Assembly (NCBI GenBank): GCA_019414465.1
Contig: DXLY01000004.1
Span: 1 to 53,020 of the forward strand
Reading direction: 5' to 3'
Length of the DNA: 53,020 nucleotides
DNA from: Collinsella sp.
GTDB lineage: Bacteria; Actinomycetota; Coriobacteriia; Coriobacteriales; Coriobacteriaceae
The position numbers and the translations under genes are program-made. Numbering within the stretch: position 1 is the first letter of the stretch; each line of letters starts with the position of its first letter. Under the pieces are notes generated by a model that worked only from the letters and a program-made list of their open reading frames with translations, ran no database searches and was not told the origin of the DNA. Shown piece by piece: positions 16,424 to 25,582 of this stretch.

Positions 16424-17500
16424 ATGAGTCTGATTGATGATCTGGTCAAACTCGAGGAAGAGGCCAAGGAGCTCGTCGCAGGCGCCGACGACGCCGCCAA
16501 GCTCGAGGCTGCGCGCGTCGAGCTGCTCGGCCGCAAGGGCCGCATCACCGGCCTGATGCGCATGATGGGCAAGCTTGCCCCCGAGGATCGCCCCGTCATG
16601 GGCAAGCGCGCCAACGAGATGCGCCAGCTGATCGAGGGCATGCTCGATGAGCGCACCACCGAGATGAAGGCCGCCGCCCTCAAGCACGCACTCGAGCACG
16701 AGGCCGTCGACATCACGCTGCCGGGCATCCGTCCGCAGATTGGTCACCAGCACCTGATCAAGCAGATCATCGAGGAGGCCGAGGACATCTTCTGCGGCAT
16801 CGGCTACACCGTCGAGTCCGGCCCCATGGTCGACACCTCCTACTACAACTTCACCGCGCTCAACGCCCCCATGGATCACCCGAGCCGCTCGGCCCGCGAT
16901 ACCTTCTACGTGGTCGACAACAACCCCGGCAGCGTCGCGCACCCCGAGGCCCACGCCCATGGCGAGTCCGACGTGCTGCTGCGCACCCAGACCTCGGGCG
17001 TGCAGATCCACACCATGGAGTCGCAAAAGCCGCCCATCTACATGATCTGCCCGGGCACCGTTTACCGTCCCGATACAGCCGACGCTTGCCACCTGCCGCA
17101 GTTCAACCAGATCGAGGGCCTGGTCGTCGACGAGGGCATCACCTTTGGCGATCTTAAGGGCACGCTCGACTACTTTGTTAAGTGCATGTTTGGCGAGGAT
17201 CGCAAGACGCGTTACCGCCCGCACTTCTTCCCCTTCACCGAGCCCAGCTGCGAGGTGGACGTGAGCTGCCACGTGTGCGGCGGCAAGGGCTGCAACTTCT
17301 GCAAGCACAGCGGCTGGATCGAGATCTTGGGCTGCGGCATGGTCGACCCCAACGTCCTGATCAACTGCGGCATCGATTCCGAGAAGTACACCGGCTTCGC
17401 CTTTGGCATTGGCGCCGAGCGCGTCGCGGCCCTGCGCTACGACCTGCCGGACCTCAGAACGCTCATGACAGGCGATATGCGTTTCTTGAATCAGTTCTAG
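16424..17500 (+). CDS. pheS: Phenylalanine--tRNA ligase alpha subunit
   Basis: Catalytic subunit of the alpha2-beta2 PheRS that charges tRNA-Phe. The 358-aa length is normal. An N-terminal coiled coil covers about residues 1-85; class II motif 1 lies in the HPISQ-like segment (RPQIGHQHLIKQIIEEAEDIF), motif 2 near FRPDTADACHLPQFNQIEG (seen as VYRPDTADACHLPQFNQ), and motif 3 in GFAFGIGAERVAALRY near the end. ATG 16424 follows AAAGGGAA. The longer open frame from 16241 runs through the T-box terminator and is not real. Controlled by the T-box; pheT follows after 171 bp. Confidence 0.97.
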   Translation: MSLIDDLVKLEEEAKELVAGADDAAKLEAARVELLGRKGRITGLMRMMGKLAPEDRPVMGKRANEMRQLIEGMLDERTTEMKAAALKHALEHEAVDITLPGIRPQIGHQHLIKQIIEEAEDIFCGIGYTVESGPMVDTSYYNFTALNAPMDHPSRSARDTFYVVDNNPGSVAHPEAHAHGESDVLLRTQTSGVQIHTMESQKPPIYMICPGTVYRPDTADACHLPQFNQIEGLVVDEGITFGDLKGTLDYFVKCMFGEDRKTRYRPHFFPFTEPSCEVDVSCHVCGGKGCNFCKHSGWIEILGCGMVDPNVLINCGIDSEKYTGFAFGIGAERVAALRYDLPDLRTLMTGDMRFLNQF

Positions 17501-17671
17501 GCCCGGCGGCTTTCCCAAGCACCGCACCTTGCCTTTCAATCATCGGTTGCGTACCTAAGTACGCGGCCCTCCTCTTTCAAGGCAATCTGCGGCACCTCGG
17601 AAACCCGTCTCCGTAGCTGGAGTTTTCCGACTGTTTATTGCAGGCGTTACAGATGAAAGGAGACCAGTTAG

Positions 17672-20125
17672 ATGCGCGTTTCTTACGACTGGCTCAAGAC
17701 CATGATCGATATTCCGGAGGATCCCAAGACCCTTTCGGACGAATATATCCGTACCGGCACCGAGGTCGAGGCGATCGATACCGTGGGCGAGTCCTTCGAC
17801 CACGTGGTGACCGCCCAGGTGCTCACCAAGACCCCTCACCCCGATAGCGACCACATGTATGTGTGCTCGGTCGACGTGGGTGACAAGAACCTCGACGCCG
17901 ACGGCAACCCCGCTCCGCTGCAGATCGTCTGCGGCGCGCAGAACTTCGAGGCCGGCGACCACATCGTCACGGCCATGATCGGCGCAGTTCTGCCCGGCGA
18001 CGTCAAGATCAAGAAGAGCAAGCTTCGCGGTGTCGTGTCCATGGGCATGAACTGCTCCGCGCGCGAGCTCGGCCTGGGCGGCGATCACTCCGGCATTATG
18101 ATCCTGCCCGAGGATACGCCCTGCGGCATGCCGTTTGCCGAGTATGTGGGTTCGAGCGACACCGTGCTCGACTGCGAGATCACGCCCAACCGCCCCGACT
18201 GCCTGTCCATGATCGGCATGGCCCGCGAGACCGGCGCCATTTTCGATCGCGATTTCCACGTTGAGCTGCCCGCCATCAAGGCCGAGACCGGCCGCGCGAC
18301 TGACGACGAGCTTTCGGTCGAGATTGCCGACGAGGGCCTGTGCGACCGCTATGTCGCCCGCATCGTGCGCAACGTGAAGGTCGGCCCGTCGCCCGACTGG
18401 ATGGTCAAGCGCCTTAACGCCCTGGGCGTGCGCCCGCACAACAACATCGTCGACATCACCAACTATGTGATGATGCTCACCGGTCAGCCGCTGCACGCCT
18501 TTGACCTGGACACCTTTGCCGAGCGCGATGGCCACCGTCGCGTGGTGGTTCGCGCCGCCCAGCAGGATGAGAAGTTCACGACGCTCGACGGCGAGGAGCG
18601 CGTGCTCGACGCCGGCATGGGCCTTATCACCGACGGCGAGCGCCCCGTGGCGCTGGCCGGCGTTATGGGCGGCATGGATTCCGAGATCGAGGACGACACT
18701 GTCGACGTGATGGTCGAGAGCGCCTGCTTCAACGCCGGTCGCACCTCGCACACCAGCCGCGATCTGTCGCTGATCTCCGACGCCTCCATTCGCTTTGAGC
18801 GCCAGGTCGATGAGACCGGCTGCGTGGATGTCGCCAACGTTACCTGCGCGCTCATCGAACAGATCGCCGGCGGCGAGGTCGCTCCCGGCTATGTCGATGT
18901 TTTCCCCGCGCCCAAGACCATCGACAGCATTAAGCTGCGCTTGGCCCGCGTGCACGCCATCTGCGGCGCGGACATCGAGCCCGACTTTATCGAGCGTTCG
19001 CTCACCCGCCTGGGCTGCACCGTCGAGCGCGATGGCGAGGACTTTATGGTCACCCCGCCGAGCTTCCGTCCCGACCTGCCGCGCGAGATCGACCTGATCG
19101 AGGAGGTCCTGCGCCTGTGGGGCATGGGCCGCGTGACGGCGACCATCCCGGCTGCCAAGAACCACATCGGCGGCCTGACCCGCGAGCAGAAGCTCACCCG
19201 TAAGGTCGGCGAGATCCTGCGCGCCTGCGGCCTCAACGAGACCACGACTTTTGGCTTTGCCGCCCCGGGCGACCTGGAGAAGATCGGTATGTCCACCGAG
19301 GGCCGCGGTTGCCCCGTGGTGCTCATGAACCCGCTGGTAGCCGAGCAGACCGAGATGCGTCGTTCGCTGCTGCCGGGCCTGTTGCAATCCGTGGCCTACA
19401 ACGAAGCCCACGGCACGCCCAATGTGCACTTGTACGAGGTCGGCAACCTGTTCCACGGTCGCGAGAACGCCAGCCTGCCCAAGGAGACCAAGTCCGTGGC
19501 GGGCGTGCTCTCGGGCCAGTGGAGCGAGCAGTCCTGGAACATGAAGTACCGCAAGCTGCGCTTCTTCTTTGGCAAGGGCATTGTCGAGGAGCTGCTTGCC
19601 CAGCTGCGCATCGAGAAGGTTCGCTTCCGTCCCGCCGAGGGCGAGGGCTACGCCTTCTTGCAGCCGGGCCGTGCCGCCGAGGTCCTCTCGGGCGGCACCG
19701 TGCTGGGCTGGGTCGGCGAGATTCACCCCGAGGCGCGCGAGGCCTGCGGCATCGATGAGGTCGTCGTTGCCTTTGAGCTCGATCTGGACAAGCTGATCAA
19801 GGGCGCCCGCAATCAGGAGAACTACCGCGAGTTTTCGCAGTACCCTGCCGTTGAGCACGACCTGGCAATTGTGGTCGACAACGCTGTGACCTGCGAGGAT
19901 CTTGAGCGCCGTATTACCAGCGCCGGCGGCAAGCTGCTCGAGGGCGTGCGCCTGTTCGATGTCTACCGCGATCCGGTCCGCGTGGGCGTGGGCAAAAAGT
20001 CCATGGCCTTTGCGCTCACGTATCGCTCAGACGACCACACGCTCACCAGCGAAGAGGTCGAGAAGGCGCACCAGAAGATTGTCACCAAGGTGTGCAAGGG
20101 CGTAAACGGCGAGGTCCGCTCGTAA
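17672..20125 (+). CDS. pheT: Phenylalanine--tRNA ligase beta subunit
   Basis: 817 aa, the usual length for bacterial PheT. Domains in order: EMAP-like tRNA-binding domain at about 40-150 (with HPDSDHMYVC and LRGVVSMGMNCSARELGLG), B3/B4 editing domain (about 210-400), B5 (about 410-480), the class II-like core, and a C-terminal anticodon-binding FDX-ACB domain (FSQYPAVEHDLAIVVD onward, last 95 residues). Start after GAAAGGAGACC. The 171-bp pheS-pheT gap contains no ORF or clear terminator, so the pair is probably one transcript under the T-box. A long nested hairpin follows the stop codon. Confidence 0.97.
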   Translation: MRVSYDWLKTMIDIPEDPKTLSDEYIRTGTEVEAIDTVGESFDHVVTAQVLTKTPHPDSDHMYVCSVDVGDKNLDADGNPAPLQIVCGAQNFEAGDHIVTAMIGAVLPGDVKIKKSKLRGVVSMGMNCSARELGLGGDHSGIMILPEDTPCGMPFAEYVGSSDTVLDCEITPNRPDCLSMIGMARETGAIFDRDFHVELPAIKAETGRATDDELSVEIADEGLCDRYVARIVRNVKVGPSPDWMVKRLNALGVRPHNNIVDITNYVMMLTGQPLHAFDLDTFAERDGHRRVVVRAAQQDEKFTTLDGEERVLDAGMGLITDGERPVALAGVMGGMDSEIEDDTVDVMVESACFNAGRTSHTSRDLSLISDASIRFERQVDETGCVDVANVTCALIEQIAGGEVAPGYVDVFPAPKTIDSIKLRLARVHAICGADIEPDFIERSLTRLGCTVERDGEDFMVTPPSFRPDLPREIDLIEEVLRLWGMGRVTATIPAAKNHIGGLTREQKLTRKVGEILRACGLNETTTFGFAAPGDLEKIGMSTEGRGCPVVLMNPLVAEQTEMRRSLLPGLLQSVAYNEAHGTPNVHLYEVGNLFHGRENASLPKETKSVAGVLSGQWSEQSWNMKYRKLRFFFGKGIVEELLAQLRIEKVRFRPAEGEGYAFLQPGRAAEVLSGGTVLGWVGEIHPEAREACGIDEVVVAFELDLDKLIKGARNQENYREFSQYPAVEHDLAIVVDNAVTCEDLERRITSAGGKLLEGVRLFDVYRDPVRVGVGKKSMAFALTYRSDDHTLTSEEVEKAHQKIVTKVCKGVNGEVRS

Positions 20126-20137
20126 TCTTTGCCGTTT

Positions 20138-20231
20138 GGAACCCGCCCCCTGCGGGGTTTTACGGCAACGTCCTCGCCGCTTCGCGGCTGCGGGATGTTG
20201 CCTTAGAAAACCCCTCTCGGGGGCGGGTTCC
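20138..20231 (+). repeat. 94-nt nested hairpin in the pheT 3' UTR
   Basis: Arms pair in register: GGAACCCGCCCCC (20138-20150) with GGGGGCGGGTTCC (20219-20231), GGGGTTTT (20154-20161) with AAAACCCC (20207-20214), GGCAAC (20164-20169) with GTTGCC (20197-20202), then a small GCCGC-TTC-GCGGC apical hairpin. It begins 12 nt after the stop. The apical core GTCCTCGC..GCTTCGCG..CTGCGGGAT recurs in the hairpin at 30179-30267. Confidence 0.8.
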
Positions 20232-20398
20232 TGCGTTAATCTTGTTGCGAGCGGACCGCACCTTCTTCCGGGTGACCGGAAAGTTGGGAGTGCATGGGCC
20301 CTTTATTGGGCGGTGTGTGGACTTGGGTTAATAACGTACGTATTGCAAGGGCGTGCTGCGTTGTGGGCGGTGCGCCTTTTTGTTAGTATGCAGAGTCG

Positions 20399-20426
20399 GT
20401 GTTACGGATTGTTGGAAACGTAACAC
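20399..20426. promoter_or_regulatory. NikR-type operator upstream of the ECF metal transporter
   Basis: GTGTTAC (20399-20405), 14 bases, GTAACAC (20420-20426): a perfect 7-bp inverted repeat ending 24 bp before the transporter start. This matches the non-enterobacterial NikR consensus GTGTTAC-N13/14-GTAACAC. Nickel-loaded NikR would repress here. No nikR gene is in the window. Confidence 0.7.
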
Positions 20427-20450
20427 GCAACGTTCTGATTGAGAGGGCTC

Positions 20451-21533
20451 ATGCATATTCCCGATAATTATCTGTCCCCGCAGACCGATGCCGTTATGGC
20501 GGTGGCGATGGTGCCCGTATGGGTTCACTGCATCAAGAAAGTGCGCGCCACGCTCGATCGCGAGCATATGGCCTTTCTGGGTATTTGCGCTGCGTTCTCC
20601 TTTTTGCTCATGATGTTTAACGTTCCGCTGCCCGGCGGCACCACAGGCCACGCCGTCGGCGGCGCACTCATCGCGCTGCTGCTGGGCCCCGAGGCCGCGG
20701 CTATCGCTGTCTCGGTCGCGCTGGCGCTGCAGGCGCTGCTGTTTGGCGACGGCGGCGTTCTGTCCTTTGGCGCCAACTGCTTTAACATGGCCTTTGTGCT
20801 GCCGTTTACCGCTGCTATCGTGTTCCGTGCGCTCAACAGCCGTCTGCACGACAAGAGCTGGGGCACCTCGGTTTCTGCCATCGTGAGCGGTTGGGTCGGC
20901 CTGTGCCTGGCGGCCCTGTGCGCGGCAATCGAGTTTGGTATTCAGCCGATGCTCTTCACCAACGCTTCGGGCGCCCCTCTGTACTGCCCCTTCCCGCTGT
21001 CCGTGGCTATTCCGGCCATGTTGATCCCGCATATGCTGGTTGCCGGCGTGATCGAGGGCGTGGCGACGGCCGCCATCTACGGCTTCATTAAGAAGACGGC
21101 GCCGAGCATTATCGTCGGCCCCGAAGCCGCCGATGGCCAGCTTGCCGCCGATGGTACCGCCAAGAAGACTTCCCTGATTCCCACGCTCATTCTGGTCGCC
21201 GTGCTTGTCGTGGCTACGCCGCTCGGCTTGCTCGCCACCGGTGACGCCTGGGGTGAGTGGGACGCCGAGGGCGCCGCGACCGCCGTTCAGGAGGCTGGCG
21301 ACGACAGCCTGCAGGCTTCGGTCGGCCTCGACACCCCGACCTTTGCCGACGCCCTGCCCACGGGCGATTATCTGCAGGCCTATTCCGAGGAGCAGGGCCT
21401 TGGCTTTGCCGGCCAGGCTGCGATGTATATTCTTTCGGGCGTGATTGGCGTGGCGGTGCTCACCATCACATTCCGCCTGGTCTCGCTGACGGTCAAGGAA
21501 AGCGGTGCTCATGGCAATAGCCGAGCTGCCTAG
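20451..21533 (+). CDS. ECF-type nickel/cobalt transporter substrate-binding component, M-N fusion (CbiM/NikM)
   Basis: 360-aa membrane protein. It begins MHIPDNYLSP, the CbiM/NikM N-terminus in which the amino group and His2 help bind the metal; this decides the start at ATG 20451 (after GAGAGGG) over the in-frame codon 12 bp upstream. Seven hydrophobic segments follow, with GHAVGGALIALLLGPEAA and LLFGDGGVLSFGANCFNMAF typical of the family. After a linker, residues about 240-350 form an N-component/PDGLE-like extension with two helices around a soluble AWGEWDAE-containing loop. T and A components follow immediately. The NikR-type operator points to nickel rather than cobalt; no cobalamin riboswitch is seen. 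Confidence 0.9.
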   Translation: MHIPDNYLSPQTDAVMAVAMVPVWVHCIKKVRATLDREHMAFLGICAAFSFLLMMFNVPLPGGTTGHAVGGALIALLLGPEAAAIAVSVALALQALLFGDGGVLSFGANCFNMAFVLPFTAAIVFRALNSRLHDKSWGTSVSAIVSGWVGLCLAALCAAIEFGIQPMLFTNASGAPLYCPFPLSVAIPAMLIPHMLVAGVIEGVATAAIYGFIKKTAPSIIVGPEAADGQLAADGTAKKTSLIPTLILVAVLVVATPLGLLATGDAWGEWDAEGAATAVQEAGDDSLQASVGLDTPTFADALPTGDYLQAYSEEQGLGFAGQAAMYILSGVIGVAVLTITFRLVSLTVKESGAHGNSRAA

Positions 21534-22347
21534 TTGGCTTGCGGCCGAGGAGCGTTACGAGCCCGCGGGGGCTCGGCATCGTGTGATGCAAAAGAATGTC
21601 CTGCACCTGGCGAGCCTGCTTGAGCGGGTTCGCCTGGGTGGAGGCGCGCACGAGGGCGGGTCGATGGTCGACCGCGCCCTTTCTTGCGTTTCGGCTCCGG
21701 TGCGCCTGGTGGGGATGTTCGTTTGCGTCCTGTGCGTGTGTCTGACGCAGAGCCCGCTGTACCTCATGTTGATGGCGGCCATCGCGCTGGTGCTCGTTGC
21801 CGTGCGCCCCGTACGCGGGCTGCGTGCGACCTTTGTACCGGCGCTCGGCGCCACGGGGCTTGCGGTGGTTCTGGCACTGCCTGCCCTGCTGCTGGGCGCT
21901 TCTGCCGCGGGCGCCATGCTCAAGATCGCGCTCAAGACGTTCATTAACGTGTCGTTCGTGCTGGGCGTTTCGTGGACGCTCACCTGGAGCCGCATGTCGG
22001 CGGCGCTCAAGACGCTACAGCTGCCCGACGAAGTTATCTTTACGTTTGATATGGCGCTCAAACACATCGAGGTGCTGGGACGCACGGCGCACGATCTGTG
22101 CGAATCGGTCATGCTGCGCAGCGTGGGTCGTGCACCTGCGGGTTTTTCGCGCACCGACTCGCTGGCGGGTATCATGGGCATGACGTTTATCAAGGCGATG
22201 GAATGCAGCCGCGCGATGGACGAGGCTATGCTTTGCCGCGGCTTTGCCGGTACGTATCCGGCACCCGCGCGCGCCGGGTTTGGCTGGCGTGATGCGGTCT
22301 ATGCGGCCGTCGTGGTGCTGCTCGCCGTGTTGTGCGCGGTGCTGTAG
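21511..22347 (+). CDS. ECF transporter transmembrane T component (CbiQ/NikQ)
   Basis: 278 aa. Four to five hydrophobic segments lie at about 55-130 (FVCVLCVCLTQSPLYLMLMA, TGLAVVLALPALLLGA), followed by the cytoplasmic coupling helices with R-rich motifs (LCESVMLRSVGRAP and ECSRAMDEAMLCRGF, the ARG/ARS-like T-component signatures) and a final helix. It transmits ATP hydrolysis by the A component to the substrate component. ATG 21511 follows AAGGAAAG and overlaps the end of the M-N gene by 23 bp, indicating translational coupling. Confidence 0.88.
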   Translation: MAIAELPSWLAAEERYEPAGARHRVMQKNVLHLASLLERVRLGGGAHEGGSMVDRALSCVSAPVRLVGMFVCVLCVCLTQSPLYLMLMAAIALVLVAVRPVRGLRATFVPALGATGLAVVLALPALLLGASAAGAMLKIALKTFINVSFVLGVSWTLTWSRMSAALKTLQLPDEVIFTFDMALKHIEVLGRTAHDLCESVMLRSVGRAPAGFSRTDSLAGIMGMTFIKAMECSRAMDEAMLCRGFAGTYPAPARAGFGWRDAVYAAVVVLLAVLCAVL

Positions 22348-22391
22348 CGCGGGCGGCCGAGCCGTCGATGTGGATAGGGAAGGGCGACGTT

Positions 22392-23162
22392 TTGGCAAAC
22401 GATACGAATGGCGTGATGGGCGCGAGCGGTGCTACTGGCGCCAAGAGCGTGCCGCTCATCGAGTTTCGCGACGTGGTGTTCTCCTATGCGGGGCATACGG
22501 TTGTCGATGGTGTGTCGCTGCAGGTCGATCGTGGTGAACTCGTTGCCCTACTCGGTCCCAACGGCTGCGGTAAGACGACGATTATGCGCCTTATCAACGG
22601 TCTTGAACTAGCGGACGCGGGTGCGTACCTGTTTGACGGGCACGTGATCGATGCGGCATATCTCAAGGATTCCGCAGCCGCTCAGCGTTTTCATCAGCGC
22701 GTGGGCTTTGTGTTCCAGAATGCCGATGCGCAGCTCTTTTGCGCTACGGTGGGCGAGGAGGTCGCGTTTGGTCCCGCGCAGATGGGGCTGCCGGCAGACG
22801 AGCTCGAGCGCCGCGTGCGCGATGCCATGGAGCTGTTCCAGGTTGCCGATCTGGTCGATGCCTCGCCCTATCAGCTTTCGGGCGGGCAAAAGAAGCGCGT
22901 TGCGCTGGCTGCGGTGGTGTCGATGAACCCCGATATCCTAGTGCTCGATGAGCCCACCAACGGGCTCGATGAGGACTCGTGCCACATCGTAGTCAACTTT
23001 TTGCTGGCCTACGTTGCTGCCGGTAAGACGGTTTTGATGAGTACGCACCATCAAGATTTGGTGCGCCGCCTGGGGGCCCGTGCCATCTATATCGATCGAT
23101 ATCACCATGTGGTCGAGGCGCCTTCGCCGTCGTATGGAACCGAGAGCGGTGCTGCGGAATAG
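22392..23162 (+). CDS. ECF transporter ATP-binding component (CbiO/NikO)
   Basis: About 256-aa ABC ATPase: Walker A GPNGCGKTT, Q-loop FVFQNADAQLF, signature LSGGQKKR, Walker B ILVLDEP, H-switch STHH. The Q-loop wording is typical of ECF A components. Start: TTG 22392 with GGAAGGG seven bases upstream; ATG 22368 in the same frame lacks a Shine-Dalgarno, and the frame is open from 22332, overlapping the T gene. A single A component probably works as a homodimer. Third gene of the putative nickel uptake operon. Confidence 0.9.
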   Translation: MANDTNGVMGASGATGAKSVPLIEFRDVVFSYAGHTVVDGVSLQVDRGELVALLGPNGCGKTTIMRLINGLELADAGAYLFDGHVIDAAYLKDSAAAQRFHQRVGFVFQNADAQLFCATVGEEVAFGPAQMGLPADELERRVRDAMELFQVADLVDASPYQLSGGQKKRVALAAVVSMNPDILVLDEPTNGLDEDSCHIVVNFLLAYVAAGKTVLMSTHHQDLVRRLGARAIYIDRYHHVVEAPSPSYGTESGAAE

Positions 23163-23240
23163 TTGCTGCGTAGAGGATGCGTAGCCGCCCGCGCGGCTTT
23201 GCCGTGATGGTATAGTTAACCAGGTTTTATGGGGGTGGCT

Positions 23241-24089
23241 ATGCCAAGTTGGAACATTCATATCGCTCAAACGGAGCGCTTGCTGGCACGTGCTAGCGTG
23301 CTTGCCGATAGCGTGCGCGACCGCAATGCCTTTTTGTTTGGCTGCGTGGTTCCGGATATCTTCGTGGGCTATATGGTCCCTGGCATCGCCGATCCCATTC
23401 CGTATCGCATTACGCACTTTGCAAAGCCCGAGCCTATCCCTAAGCCGCGCGAGCACGAGTTCTGGGATACCTATGTGGCGCCGCTGCTTAAAGGCGCACC
23501 CGCGGGCGAACCTGCTGAGGCTACCTCGATTGTCGAGGAGCGCGAGCGACTGAACCGCGTGCACTATCCTCAGCGCTACAGGGATGCCGAGCCGGTTGTC
23601 GGTCCCGGCGCCTGTGAGTTCTCGCTTGCGTCCGAAGATGTGGCGCAGTCGCTGCTCGATTTAACGCTGGGCGTCTGGTCGCATCTGGTGGCCGACACGG
23701 TATGGAACACGCGTGTGAACCAGTATCTGGAAGCACACGGCGGCAAGCCGTGCGAGGAATTCCGCATTAAAAAGCAGGGCGATTTTGACTGGTTTGGCAA
23801 GACGCTGGGCATCGTTTCCATTCCGCGTGCGACCGATCGCCTCTATACCGCTGCGACGCGTTTTGGGCAGTATCCCATCCATAAAGAATATGTGCTCAAG
23901 ACTATCGGCGTCATGCACGAGATTGTACGCGAAAACCCCGGCGAGCCCGATTATCCGCCGTATCGCCTGCTAACCGAGGAGTTTTTCGATGCAACGTTTA
24001 CCGAGGTCATCGAGCTGACCGAGGTGGGCTTTGCGACTCGCGTTGCCGCTTCTGACGTCCCCGCAGTCCCTCTGATCACTAGCTGCTAG
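23241..24089 (+). CDS. Zinc-dependent phospholipase C family protein
   Basis: 282 aa. The N-terminus MPSWNIHIAQTERLL and internal motifs FLFGCVVPDI and LTLGVWSHLVADTVWN (Trp and His spaced for metal binding) match the zinc-dependent PLC-like family in Firmicutes and Actinobacteria. ATG 23241 gives the family N-terminus directly after GGGGGTGG; the alternative ATG 23229 adds MGVA. No signal peptide, so the protein is probably cytoplasmic despite the family name. A TATAGT -10-like box lies just upstream (about 23210). True activity unproven. Confidence 0.75.
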   Translation: MPSWNIHIAQTERLLARASVLADSVRDRNAFLFGCVVPDIFVGYMVPGIADPIPYRITHFAKPEPIPKPREHEFWDTYVAPLLKGAPAGEPAEATSIVEERERLNRVHYPQRYRDAEPVVGPGACEFSLASEDVAQSLLDLTLGVWSHLVADTVWNTRVNQYLEAHGGKPCEEFRIKKQGDFDWFGKTLGIVSIPRATDRLYTAATRFGQYPIHKEYVLKTIGVMHEIVRENPGEPDYPPYRLLTEEFFDATFTEVIELTEVGFATRVAASDVPAVPLITSC

Positions 24090-25158
24090 CTGGCCGGCTT
24101 GACGGCGAACAGCTCATCCCAATCGACCAATAGCTCCCGCCGCAGGGCATCTTCGGTGGTGCGTTTCTGATCGGTCTTTGGGATGTAGGGGAGCCCTGCC
24201 TTTTTATGGATGAGTTCGGCGATGTTGTTAAAGCTCTTCGTGTCTTTGATTTGCTCATAGGTTATCTGGATAACGTCATAGCCCATGCTTGTGAGGGCGG
24301 TGGTGCGCTCGGCATCGAAGAGACTTGCGGCTTCGCCATCGTGGGCGGAGCGGCCTTGGCATTCCAAGATGACGCCCATGCTGTCGTTGTTGCTCTCGAT
24401 GAGGATATCGGCGTAGCAGCAGGTTTTGTCATACAGTGAGCGCGCGGCGTCGCTGAGTGGGATGCGCACGTTGTTTGCGATGTTGATGCCCATGCCGCCC
24501 TCGTTGCGGGGGAGCGAGACAAGCATAGAGGCCTGTACTTCGAAGGGCGAGGCGGTCTGCCCCGTCATGTGCTCGGCCGCCCAGCGCAGTTGTTTGACGC
24601 CGCGCAGGCCTGCGGCTTGCTTGGCGAACGCGGCGATATCCGTTGCGGTAAGAAGCGGCGTGCGCTTCCACAAGTTGGTGTCATTGCCCTTGGTGTCGTT
24701 AACTCGCTCCCAGCCGCAGTTAGGTGGAATGAACTTAAGCGAAATAGCTTCATCGAGTTGTTGTTGCGTTCGCTCGCAGGGCTTAAACACTGCAAAGGAG
24801 CCGCACATCTCGTAGCACGCCATGAGTAACTGGTTGCGTGAGACCTGCGTGGCAAGCTGAGCAGCGTGAACTCCGGTGAAGTGACATCAAATCCATGTTC
24901 AGTCTGTCTAAACGACCCAGGAGGCGGCTCTTGGGTCAGGAGGTGCGATTTAAACAGGCTTCGCGACCCGGATTGTGCCCGAGTGAATACTAGCCTGTGA
25001 AGCGGTGCGTGAAGCAGGTCTTTTACAACTGCATGGCTTCCGAGGCCGCAACATCTGCGATCCATATTGCCAAGGCTAATGGCGGGGTAAAGGCCTAATA
25101 CCTGCGGCGGGATGCGGTAGTAGTTAAAGGCGGATTGCCCACAAAGCGTCAGGTCCAT
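24086..25158 (-). pseudogene. AbiEi/DUF559-like protein gene, broken by a 1-nt frameshift
   Basis: The N-terminal part starts at ATG 25158 behind AGGAGGG and reads MDLTLCGQSAFNYYRIPP... to SPEFTLLSL (about 24857). The frame then continues in the next phase as ATQVSRNQLLMACYEMCGSF to the stop at 24086. One missing nucleotide near 24850 on the minus strand accounts for it. The rejoined protein would be about 357 aa: an N-terminal AbiEi-like region and a C-terminal nuclease-fold-like segment with SPFEVQASMLVSLPRNEGG, YADILIE and VILECQGRSAH. The C-terminal half alone could be translated from ATG 24823. The 4-bp overlap with the PLC-like gene end shows convergent packing. No partner gene is visible. 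Confidence 0.65.
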
Positions 25159-25211
25159 AATGCCCTCCTGGCCGAAATCATCTCTTTGAAGCGAGTGATG
25201 CCAGCGTCAAT

Positions 25212-25337
25212 CCGGAAGTATGCGGCAAAATCTGAACCCTATGAGCGGACCTGGCTTTTGAGGCTAGTTTATCAGGCATTTTGTTGCGAAAAAAACAGGG
25301 TGTGCTCGGAGGTTCCAGAATTTGCCGCATACTTCCG
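25212..25337. repeat. 126-bp element with 22-bp inverted ends (MITE-like)
   Basis: CCGGAAGTATGCGGCAAAATCTG at the left is matched inversely by CAGAATTTGCCGCATACTTCCG at 25316-25337, with one or two differences. The inside is AT-rich (VTTATCAGGCATTTTGTTGCG-like) with no ORF. A second pair, ACCTGGCTTTT (25249 onward) and AAAACCAGGT (about 25338), straddles the right end. The rest of 25159-25515 shows no gene. Confidence 0.7.
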
Positions 25338-25515
25338 AAAACCAGGTCGATTTGGTTCTTGCTAAAACGATTTATCAGCCCTGTGTGAGGTGTGGGTTTG
25401 CCACCGGGCGAACACTTTTAGCGCTTGGGGCTTTATTTTTTGGGCCTCGAAGGGTGGATTTCGCGCTTTTGGTAAAGAAATGAGTGTGTGTTTTGCCGTG
25501 CGCCGGCATTGGCAC

Positions 25516-25554
25516 AGAAAAAGGGGCCGGAAGGCTTCGCCTTCCGGCCCCTTT
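25516..25554 (-). terminator. Terminator of pyk
   Basis: AAAGGGGCCGGAAGGC and GCCTTCCGGCCCCTTT form perfect 16-bp arms around TTC. On the minus strand the stem ends in a T-rich run, 28 bp after the pyk stop. Confidence 0.9.
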
Positions 25555-25582
25555 GCGATGCAAGTGTGCTTGCAAGTACGAT

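Noticed and set aside
17555..19858. 767-aa minus-strand open frame opposite pheT
   Set aside because: Shadow of pheT; Val/Gly/Asp/His-rich with no domain. The plus strand is a complete pheT.
20240..20450. Cobalamin riboswitch before the ECF transporter
   Set aside because: No B12-box-like sequence is seen; the only strong signal is the NikR-type palindrome and a small TTCCGG/CCGGAA hairpin.
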